Positions 1 to 5,642 of a DNA stretch of 5,642 nucleotides are shown here, in pieces. Under the pieces are notes generated by a model. That model ran no database searches. It was not told the DNA's origin and saw only the letters and a program-made list of their open reading frames with translations. The translations under genes and the position numbers were made by a program. The number at the start of each line of letters is the position of its first letter. Position 1 is the stretch's first letter. The DNA is from an uncultured Eubacteriaceae bacterium (lineage in GTDB: Bacteria > Bacillota > Clostridia > Eubacteriales > Eubacteriaceae): NCBI GenBank assembly GCA_947630385.1, contig CANRHG010000127.1:1-5642 (forward strand). Reading direction: 5' to 3'.

Positions 1-1
1 T

Positions 2-1366
2 TTCCGATACCAAACTGTCGAGCCACGGCCAATCGTACTTTCGCAAATACCTGTAAGGGGCTCCCATCGTTTCCAATAGCTCCGTCCGGGTGATTTGTGG
101 ATCGGCTTCAAGCTTTTCAAGAAGTTGCCGACGACAATCCAGAACACGGTCCGTGATCGGCTGCAAACTCTCTTTATCTAAACTTCCCCGGAGAAAATAT
201 CTACCTACCCCCAACTCTTTAGCCAAACCGTTTATAGTCTTACCTTCCGCTCTTAATTGTTTTACCTTTTCAAGCCAAAGATTTCCATACTGAAGAATTC
301 TAAGATTCTTTGGATCCTCACCCGAAACCGTGTAGATCATGTTACAGTCGCAGATAACGACCACCTGTCCCTTTTCACTGGGTCTTTCTTTGACGGCCCG
401 GCTCGTCCGGTAATTGGGACAAAAGGGGTTTTGGCAGGTGTGTTCGGCTTTTCCCTGGTCTGAGAACAGGAACTCCGATAAAGAATCGGAAAACATGGCG
501 ATGAGCACCAGGTAATGAAAAGGGCTACCGGTTCTTTCTGAAAGAAAACATTTTTTAAACCAGCAGCTTTTTTTCGACAAGTCTTCCACAAGAAGTCCGT
601 GTCTTTCAAGAAAATCGACGGGATAAAAATCCAGGAGTTTACGGTAGAGTTTTTCGTGACAGATACGGTTGTTTTTAAAACAGTCCGCCTGTTCGAAAAA
701 CCACTTTAAGCGTCCTGTCGAATGTTCCAGACAGACGCCACGGCAGTCCAGTTCGAGCGCCGAAGCGGCCAAATGGGCCAGACGGATCTCGAACTCGTCC
801 TCACAACGTCCGGAAGTCTCTTTGGTAAGGGTTTCGTCGAGATAATTGTAAGTATAGCGCGTAAAGCTTCCGGGATAGTCGATAAGATAAAGATGATGGC
901 GCGGACAAATGTCGATCCCGGGCAGATGGTGAAAGGTGTGAAAGTAAGCCTCGCCATAAGCCTTAACGTCCTCTTTTACACAGTCGGGACAGTACCGTGG
1001 ACGGTTCAAAACGATGGAGTGGGTCTTTAAGTCCAGACTGCTTTCAAAAGGCGGACCAAAAATCCGGGCCGTAGCCATGAGCCTTTTTTGGTGGCCGTTG
1101 GTTAAAAAAGGCGCAAAATACGGCCAAACGGTGTAATCCTGTAAAATGCGTTCCAAAGTATAGAAAGGACCCAGGGCTTTTTGAAGTTCATCGGCTCCCC
1201 GTACCAGCAAAAGCTGGTTTGAGACCTTTTTCCCAAACAGAAGTTCGTACTTTTGGCTTAAGGTCAAAAACGGAGTGTAATGGAAAAACCGGGCGACGGC
1301 CGAATAGAACAGTTCGCCCGGATAAGGGTCGCAAAAAAACGGGACCCTGCGCTCAAAGAATTCCAT
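2..1366 (-). CDS. tnsD: TnsD, TniQ-family target-site selector (3' end cut by window edge)
   Basis: TnsD/TniQ proteins bind a specific chromosomal attachment site and recruit TnsC; Tn7 TnsD recognises the end of glmS. From ATG 1366 the frame is open to the left edge for 455 codons. Residues 8-30 (VPFFCDPYPGELFYSAVARF) resemble the Tn7 TnsD start. The TniQ zinc motif is CPDC (126-129) with CPRH (154-157), followed in both proteins by YGEA. CWFKKCF (268-274) also has a Tn7 counterpart. A second Cys cluster (C311, C316, C339, C341) precedes a helix-turn-helix-like stretch (375-396), then the TnsD-type YRYLRKYDWPWL block (438-449). In Tn7 TnsD (508 residues) the like block lies roughly 120-130 residues before the end, so a similar length may be missing here. 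The length and C-terminal DNA-binding half make this TnsD-like rather than a short TniQ. The target cannot be read from this sequence. The start overlaps tnsC by 14 bp. Confidence 0.94.
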   Translation of the reverse strand, partial: MEFFERRVPFFCDPYPGELFYSAVARFFHYTPFLTLSQKYELLFGKKVSNQLLLVRGADELQKALGPFYTLERILQDYTVWPYFAPFLTNGHQKRLMATARIFGPPFESSLDLKTHSIVLNRPRYCPDCVKEDVKAYGEAYFHTFHHLPGIDICPRHHLYLIDYPGSFTRYTYNYLDETLTKETSGRCEDEFEIRLAHLAASALELDCRGVCLEHSTGRLKWFFEQADCFKNNRICHEKLYRKLLDFYPVDFLERHGLLVEDLSKKSCWFKKCFLSERTGSPFHYLVLIAMFSDSLSEFLFSDQGKAEHTCQNPFCPNYRTSRAVKERPSEKGQVVVICDCNMIYTVSGEDPKNLRILQYGNLWLEKVKQLRAEGKTINGLAKELGVGRYFLRGSLDKESLQPITDRVLDCRRQLLEKLEADPQITRTELLETMGAPYRYLRKYDWPWLDSLVSE

Positions 1367-2921
1367 AGCTTTCTTCCAGTTCTTTACGGGACTGCTCGAT
1401 AAGCTCCCTTAAGCTCTCTTTATCCGCCTTGCCCCTTTTTTCCGCTTCCTTATCCGCCCGCAAGGCGGCTTCCAGGGCGGCTTTCCGGATCCTGCCCATC
1501 TCGCTAAAATCTTTAAACTGTGATAATGTTTGTCTAGTGATTTCAAGAAGCTCTTCGTTCGTCAGATTCTCGGTGATTTGCGCACTAACCAGGAATCCGT
1601 AGACACCGGACAGAGCTTCTGTCTGTTTTTCGGTCTCGTCGACATCGGCGGATGGTTTTACTAAAGGAAAATTTCTTGTTTCTTCAAGTTGTAAGCGCTT
1701 TAGATTCAGCAGAACGTCTTCCATTCGTTCGAGCGCTTCAATGTCGTTGCGTTTGATGGCGCCGATGATTTTATTGAAAGGTTTAAAGTCTTTTTTAGCT
1801 ACTTCAACGACGCGCTCCGGGGTAATGATCTCTTTTTTATCGTCACGGTCAAGAATCAACGAACGTTGTACCCGTTTATAAAGGCTTTTTACGATCGCGA
1901 GGATCCCCTGGCTGCGGTCGTACAAAGTTTCTGAGAGCTCTTCACTTAAAGGCGTGTTTTCCCGGGTCAGCTGTATCTCAAAAAGCGACTCGACCAGTAA
2001 CTTCCAATCCGAACTTTGCGCGTCCTCGATGCGGTTCCACAGCGAATAGTTTTCCGAAATGAATCTTCTGGAAGTCCGTAGATTTCCTTCAAAAACCGCT
2101 TCAGCCCTGGGCGTTCCGATGAACAAAACCGGAACCTGACAGGTGTTGGTCAGGGTCGTGAACAGATTGGTCAATAACCGGCCGCCTTTTTGCGCGTCCA
2201 GCAAATGTTGGATCTCTTCGATCACCAAAAGTCCCACGTTGTAAAGATTGCACAGCGCCGCGATGTTCGAGATCATCGTATCCAGGCTGTGGCGACCCCT
2301 CACCGCCTGCTGCATGTAGGAGGTGTTTCCCAGGGCTTTGTCAAAAGCTCTTAGAACCTCCCGGCAAAAACCACCGATGGCCCCGTCGTATGGACAATCG
2401 ACTTTTAGGTAATTGATCTGGATCTTTGTAAAAGGCTCACCATGATAAACGGTGTGGGCCACCGTTTGCGGAAAAAGACTTAAAATCGTATCCACCGCCG
2501 TCGTCTTACCGATGCCACTGGTCCCGAGAAGCGTCATCGTGACGGCCGAAAAGTCCTTTGGCCCACTTTGGAGCTCCAAATCCCGCATCCGCTTTAACTC
2601 ATGGTTTTCCAACGGATTGCGTCTTTTGTAACCCTCGTGGATCATGCTGACCAGGTCCAGGTAAAGCGTGACGTGATGGGAAAACGGAACGCGTAACTGG
2701 TTGATGTTTTCCAACAAAAGGTAGCGGCTGACCCGGTCTTCATCCCGCGCGGAGTCGGGCAGTTTTGGAAGGTGATAAAACAGTTCCAGGACCTGTTTTT
2801 CCTGAAGTAGGGGTGGCAGCGTCTCCAAAAAAGGGTTGTTCCCGCCGTAAAGCAGGGGATTTTCACAATAAGTGGCAGGGATGGCTTTTAAAAATTCCCT
2901 TGTACCGGCCTGTTCTTTCAT
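1353..2921 (-). CDS. tnsC: TnsC, AAA+ ATPase transposition regulator
   Basis: TnsC is the ATP-dependent adaptor that assembles on DNA at the TnsD-marked target and recruits and activates TnsA and TnsB. The 522-residue length is close to Tn7 TnsC (555). The N-terminal part has the family motif NNPFLETLPPL (28-38) and RRNPL (100-104). The Walker A loop is GTSGIGKTT (133-141, K139). YLKVDCPYDG (171-180) follows, then Walker B LLVIEEIQHL (231-240) and a sensor-1-like LFIGTPRA (266-273). An arginine pair sits at 285-286. The C-terminal third (about 380-522) contains a lysine/glutamate-rich helix from about 475 that may be a coiled coil. Compared with Tn7, the Walker B Asp is Glu235, and the Gly-rich stretch after the RR pair is not conserved. 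The start codon sits in an ATGA overlap with the tnsB stop. The 3' end overlaps tnsD by 14 bp. Confidence 0.97.
   Translation of the reverse strand: MKEQAGTREFLKAIPATYCENPLLYGGNNPFLETLPPLLQEKQVLELFYHLPKLPDSARDEDRVSRYLLLENINQLRVPFSHHVTLYLDLVSMIHEGYKRRNPLENHELKRMRDLELQSGPKDFSAVTMTLLGTSGIGKTTAVDTILSLFPQTVAHTVYHGEPFTKIQINYLKVDCPYDGAIGGFCREVLRAFDKALGNTSYMQQAVRGRHSLDTMISNIAALCNLYNVGLLVIEEIQHLLDAQKGGRLLTNLFTTLTNTCQVPVLFIGTPRAEAVFEGNLRTSRRFISENYSLWNRIEDAQSSDWKLLVESLFEIQLTRENTPLSEELSETLYDRSQGILAIVKSLYKRVQRSLILDRDDKKEIITPERVVEVAKKDFKPFNKIIGAIKRNDIEALERMEDVLLNLKRLQLEETRNFPLVKPSADVDETEKQTEALSGVYGFLVSAQITENLTNEELLEITRQTLSQFKDFSEMGRIRKAALEAALRADKEAEKRGKADKESLRELIEQSRKELEESYGIL
1373..1377 (-). promoter_or_regulatory. 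Probable ribosome-binding site of tnsD
   Basis: GGAAG on the minus strand lies 6 nt before the tnsD ATG at 1366, within the final codons of tnsC. It is a weaker match than the tnsB site, consistent with lower output of the target selector or with coupling to tnsC translation (inference). Confidence 0.5.
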
Positions 2922-4888
2922 TTTTGGTTTTTCTTCTCCTGTATAAATTCTCTTCTCATCCGGTCAAAACCGTCGTCTCTCTTTTCGGGTACGTCTTGTT
3001 TTGGCTCTCTCACCGTCCTTTCCTGCTTTAGTTTTTCATAGATCCTCTCGTCCCGGCGGTCGTTTCTTTTTTTGGCATTCCGGAGGATCTCATTGATAGC
3101 CTGCTCATTACTAAAAGAGTCTTCGAGAATAGCGGCCTGGGAACCGGAAGCCTGCAGCCGTTTGATCTCCAGGAAGCGTCTGGTTTCAAAAAGGCTCAGG
3201 CCGACATAACTTTTATAGGCATTGGAGAGCACGAGTTCTATGAGATCCTCGTCTCCAAGATAGACCTTTGTGATGTCGTCGGGATCGTAATGGACCTTTA
3301 CCTTTTGCTTTTGGTGTTTTTGAAGGTAGTTGAGCGCTTTGCTGTCCGCGCCGGTATAGATCATATCGTGGAGGTGGATCCCATCCTGGCGGATGACCCG
3401 TTCTTCTACCGGAAGCAACCTAAGCTTTAGTTCCATTGGGTCGGAAACCACTTTAAGATTGGCCCTTCCCTGTTCAAGGCCCCAATTCCAGAGCCCGACC
3501 GGGTTGGCGACGACGCCGTCCGCGATCATTTCCGGGGACAAAGGGTAATCTTCCATGATTTTTTTGTTGAAATTTAGAGTCAACAGGATAATGATCTTTC
3601 TGAGGTCTTCGAGCGTTAGCTGGGCCGTTTCTTTTGGGTCTTTCTCTCCCCGCTGCCATCCGTCTTTGGTGCTGCTCCCGGGTAGAGTGGCCGCGATCAG
3701 TTGCTTATACCGTTCGTGGCTGCGTTCGATGTTGCCTTTTAAGTCTCCCCGCCAGGGTGAGGCGTATTCCAGGGTCACGCCATAACAGCTCGTCAGGACT
3801 TCCGCGTTCTTGGATTTAAAGGCCCCGTTATCCGAAAGAAGGATCCCGGGAAGATAGCGCGATGGCCACTCCCAGTCTTCGATCTCAATACCGTGCGCCC
3901 GGCAAAACTCCGTTTTGTCCTGGACGGTGTTCACGATCGCCTGCGCCGCGCTCTGCCACGACTCGTTTTCAAAACTTAGACTAAAACCCACGATCATCTT
4001 GCTGTAAACGTCGATAACGCTAAAGAGCAGGGGCTTGCCGATCACGATCTTGGGATCGCGTTCCGAGACCAGTTGGATGTTCAAGTGGGTCGCGTCGATT
4101 TCAAACCGTCTTCCCGGACCAGGAGCCTGCGAGATCGTTTTGTCTTTGAGGAGCCGGTCGTTCGAATTGTAGTTCCTCTCTCCTTTGCGCTTCCTGTTTT
4201 CCTCGTCGTAGTCGCGGTTATTCTGGACCCAGTAATAGAACTGCCGAAAACTCGGAACCTCCCCGGTCAATTGAGCTTTCCCTTCAGACTCGGTCGTATA
4301 GGAATCGAGGATCATATTTTCATAAGTCTTTCGCAGAGTGAGTTTACTATTACGTTTTAGATAATATTTCTCATAAGCCTTCCTAAAGTTTTCTTCCATT
4401 TCCGCCTTCTTACCGGTCCTGTTTTCTTTTTTTCTTTCCTCTTTTTTGTGTTGACCGTCACGGGGAAGCAAAGCGTTCGGGACCATCCCATTACGCCAAA
4501 AACGCGTCATGACCCTCCGGGCGCTTTTAAATGAAACACTCATCTCATTGGCTATCTTTTCGTAGATCTCCTTATGAGAGTTCGTGCTCAACAGTTTCAT
4601 TCGACTGGTCGGATCGTTCCAGTACTTTAAGAGGATCCGGTAGCGTTCGTCGCGAACACGTTCCATTTTTTTCGTGGGTTCTTTAAAATCCTCCATTCGT
4701 ATGGGATCTTCGACTTCTTGGATGACTCCGTCTCTTAAGAACTGTTTAAAGTTTTCTTTATTCCAGATAACCGGAGTTTCGTAATCCTTATTTCGCAAAC
4801 AGACCGTAAAAACGCTCTCCTTTTCTTCGCAGATCAAGCGTACAATAGATTCGTCCTCAAGACGGTAAGTTTTGCCGGTCAAGAGCAT
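2918..4888 (-). CDS. tnsB: TnsB, DDE transposase
   Basis: TnsB binds the transposon ends, cuts the 3' ends and joins them to target DNA. The 656-residue product is slightly shorter than Tn7 TnsB (about 700), mainly at the C-terminus. It has an N-terminal DNA-binding region with a helix-turn-helix-like stretch (about 104-132), an RNase H-fold integrase core (about 258-400) and a Mu-transposase-C-type beta barrel (about 490-550). The charged C-terminal tail (605-656) is the region that in Tn7 contacts TnsC. The catalytic triad is D265 (FEIDAT), D353 (LLSDNG) and E388 (KGNIERS). The intervals of 88 and 35 residues are those of D273, D361 and E396 in Tn7. I chose ATG at 4888 because AGGAG lies 7 nt upstream and the protein then begins like Tn7 TnsB. 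An ATG at 4999 would add 37 residues but lies well inside tnsA and has no family support. The end overlaps tnsC by 4 bp (ATGA). Confidence 0.97.
   Translation of the reverse strand: MLLTGKTYRLEDESIVRLICEEKESVFTVCLRNKDYETPVIWNKENFKQFLRDGVIQEVEDPIRMEDFKEPTKKMERVRDERYRILLKYWNDPTSRMKLLSTNSHKEIYEKIANEMSVSFKSARRVMTRFWRNGMVPNALLPRDGQHKKEERKKENRTGKKAEMEENFRKAYEKYYLKRNSKLTLRKTYENMILDSYTTESEGKAQLTGEVPSFRQFYYWVQNNRDYDEENRKRKGERNYNSNDRLLKDKTISQAPGPGRRFEIDATHLNIQLVSERDPKIVIGKPLLFSVIDVYSKMIVGFSLSFENESWQSAAQAIVNTVQDKTEFCRAHGIEIEDWEWPSRYLPGILLSDNGAFKSKNAEVLTSCYGVTLEYASPWRGDLKGNIERSHERYKQLIAATLPGSSTKDGWQRGEKDPKETAQLTLEDLRKIIILLTLNFNKKIMEDYPLSPEMIADGVVANPVGLWNWGLEQGRANLKVVSDPMELKLRLLPVEERVIRQDGIHLHDMIYTGADSKALNYLQKHQKQKVKVHYDPDDITKVYLGDEDLIELVLSNAYKSYVGLSLFETRRFLEIKRLQASGSQAAILEDSFSNEQAINEILRNAKKRNDRRDERIYEKLKQERTVREPKQDVPEKRDDGFDRMRREFIQEKKNQK
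2936..2940 (-). promoter_or_regulatory. Probable ribosome-binding site of tnsC, widely spaced
   Basis: AGGAG on the minus strand lies 14 nt before the tnsC ATG, inside the last codons of tnsB. That spacing is longer than the usual 5-9 nt and the gap is A-rich. Because the tnsB stop and tnsC start share ATGA, re-initiation by ribosomes finishing tnsB is probably the main route of translation (inference). Confidence 0.55.
4857..4888 (-). other. tnsA/tnsB coding overlap (32 bp)
   Basis: The last ten codons and stop of tnsA are also the first codons of tnsB in another frame. The tnsB start is supported by its AGGAG site and by the match to the Tn7 TnsB N-terminus. The tnsA stop is the first in its frame. 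The overlap implies coupled expression of the two transposase subunits. Confidence 0.85.
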
Positions 4889-5642
4889 ACTGTTTCTCCT
4901 TTGGCCAATCTTTGGTCGCAACATTAAGATCGGTAAGCAGAACTTTATGGGCGCCAAGATGTTTGCAAAGATAGATCCCCGCGCCTTTGCAAAGCCCATA
5001 CCTTTCTTCGATCTTTAAAGCGCAACCTTCAATACTTTCGTTTTTTCTTTCAAGTAGTTCTAAAAGCTTACTTATGATCTCGTTTTGACGTTTTCGGCTA
5101 AAGCCTTCGAAATAGCTCGAGTGCGATAGGTCCCAGGCTGTGTTGATCTCTTCAATATTTTTCAGTCTCGTCTCCTGCAGATCTTCTCTGGTTATCACTT
5201 TATAGTCTTCGATCCCCTTTACTTTCCAGTATTCGCGCTCGATTATAAACTTTTCGATGACCCGGTCTTTTTGTAGTTCTTCGCGCGGCTTGACCGTTCG
5301 TACGACCTCTCTTAACTGCCCGTCCTCTAAAACCGTCACCATCAAGTCGCTCGTCATCACGACCGGTATTTCCGTTCCCGGATAAACGGGATGACGTATC
5401 CCCAGTTCCTCTGCCAGCCTTGTCGTTAGTTTCCGGTCAAGCAGCGGGAATTGTTCGCGGATATCGATCACACGATCTTCAAAGTCCAACATCACAAAAG
5501 CGTCTCTTTCGAGATCCGAAAACAAGACGTAAGGACGCGCTACCGTATGGCCTTGTAGTTGGCTCGTTCTGCCTTTGGAACTCAGTGAGAACTGGTCGAT
5601 CCAGGGTCGGTAGTCTTTGAATCTTCCTTGTCCGTATCCGTC
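4857..5642 (-). CDS. tnsA: TnsA, transposon endonuclease (5' end partial, cut by window edge)
   Basis: TnsA is the restriction-endonuclease-like subunit of the Tn7 transposase and nicks the 5' ends of the element while TnsB cuts the 3' ends. The frame is open to the right edge and gives 261 visible residues plus a TGA stop. The first visible residues, GYGQGRFKDYRPW, match the segment near residue 20 of Tn7 TnsA, so only about 18 N-terminal residues appear to be missing. Numbering from the edge, the SDLE motif (E45), IREQFPLL (61-68), GIRHPV (81-86), TSDLMV (D99) and VKP (K118) follow the Tn7 order; E45, D99 and K118 correspond to catalytic E63, D114 and K132. Position 116 is Thr where Tn7 has Gln130. 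The C-terminal half, from about residue 150, corresponds to the winged-helix part that contacts TnsC and diverges more. The gene overlaps tnsB by 32 bp. A TTG at 5523-5525 is internal, not the start. Confidence 0.96.
   Translation of the reverse strand, partial: DGYGQGRFKDYRPWIDQFSLSSKGRTSQLQGHTVARPYVLFSDLERDAFVMLDFEDRVIDIREQFPLLDRKLTTRLAEELGIRHPVYPGTEIPVVMTSDLMVTVLEDGQLREVVRTVKPREELQKDRVIEKFIIEREYWKVKGIEDYKVITREDLQETRLKNIEEINTAWDLSHSSYFEGFSRKRQNEIISKLLELLERKNESIEGCALKIEERYGLCKGAGIYLCKHLGAHKVLLTDLNVATKDWPKEKQYALDRQNLPS
4896..4900 (-). promoter_or_regulatory. Ribosome-binding site of tnsB
   Basis: The minus strand reads AGGAG here, 7 nt before the ATG at 4888. This is a near-ideal Shine-Dalgarno site lying inside the end of tnsA, and it decides the tnsB start against the longer frame from 4999. 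Confidence 0.88.

Larger units (their letters stand above)
1..5642 (-). mobile_element. Tn7-like transposon, interior segment with tnsABCD operon
   Basis: Four adjacent co-directional genes encode a TnsA-type endonuclease, a TnsB-type DDE transposase, a TnsC-type AAA+ ATPase and a TnsD/TniQ target selector, in the Tn7 order. Neither transposon end is visible: the whole window is coding, and I found no Tn7-type terminal sequence or array of TnsB-binding repeats. In Tn7 the tnsA gene lies beside the right end, so that end should be close outside the right edge. Cargo, a tnsE or second tniQ gene, or other target-selection genes would lie beyond the left edge. The separate TnsA and presence of TnsD place it with Tn7 proper rather than with Tn5053/Tn5090-type TniABQ elements, which lack TnsA. 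All visible frames are open, so nothing in the window suggests decay. Confidence 0.95.

Noticed and set aside
337..609. Minus-strand open frame of 90 codons in another frame of tnsD
   Set aside because: The tnsD frame is continuously open across it and encodes the conserved CWFKKCF and Cys-cluster segments; the alternative product matches nothing I recognise.
722..1030. Plus-strand open frame of 102 codons opposite tnsD
   Set aside because: It lies exactly antisense to well-conserved TnsD zinc-motif codons, has no recognisable protein features, and is best explained as a shadow of the real gene.
4073..4360. Plus-strand open frame opposite the tnsB catalytic core
   Set aside because: Antisense shadow over the D265 region of TnsB, with no supported start site or family resemblance.
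4889..4999. Extension of tnsB to an upstream ATG at 4999 adding 37 residues
   Set aside because: The added residues lie wholly within tnsA, show no family match, and have no good ribosome-binding site, while the ATG at 4888 has AGGAG at 7 nt and begins like Tn7 TnsB.
5523..5525. TTG as the tnsA start
   Set aside because: Conserved TnsA residues (GYGQGRFKDYRPW and following) lie upstream in the same open frame, so this codon is an internal leucine.
1..5642. CRISPR array, tRNA, riboswitch or terminator in the window
   Set aside because: There is no non-coding interval, no regularly spaced repeat, and no hairpin followed by a T-run at a gene end that I could support.

Overview
The window is the interior of a Tn7-like transposon. 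Four transposition genes lie on the minus strand and are read from right to left in the canonical order tnsA-tnsB-tnsC-tnsD. They fill the window from edge to edge. tnsA is missing its first residues off the right edge (about 18, judged against Tn7 TnsA), tnsB and tnsC are complete, and tnsD runs off the left edge after 455 codons. I see no RNA gene, CRISPR array, insertion sequence or cargo gene, and no non-coding gap.

Layout by descending coordinate: TnsA endonuclease (5642 to 4857), TnsB DDE transposase (4888 to 2918), TnsC AAA+ regulator (2921 to 1353), TnsD/TniQ target selector (1366 to the left edge). Each junction is an overlap, of 32, 4 and 14 bp, so this looks like one translationally coupled operon. 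Its promoter and the adjacent transposon end should lie just beyond the right edge, because in Tn7 tnsA sits next to the right end.

By homology to Tn7, TnsA cuts the 5' strands and TnsB cuts and joins the 3' strands, giving cut-and-paste movement. TnsC is the ATP-dependent matchmaker that bridges the transposase to the target complex. TnsD is the sequence-specific DNA binder that picks the attachment site. All recognised catalytic acids of TnsB are present with the same spacing as I recall for Tn7. TnsA, TnsC and TnsD each carry a small departure from Tn7 at a functional motif (see findings).

Host: a bacterium of middling GC content. Lysine/glutamate-rich proteins and clear AGGAG ribosome-binding sites would fit Bacillota among others, but the sequence does not fix the phylum. 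The element is mobile, so its composition may not reflect its host. Comparisons with Tn7 proteins are from memory of their sequences, not from an alignment run here.
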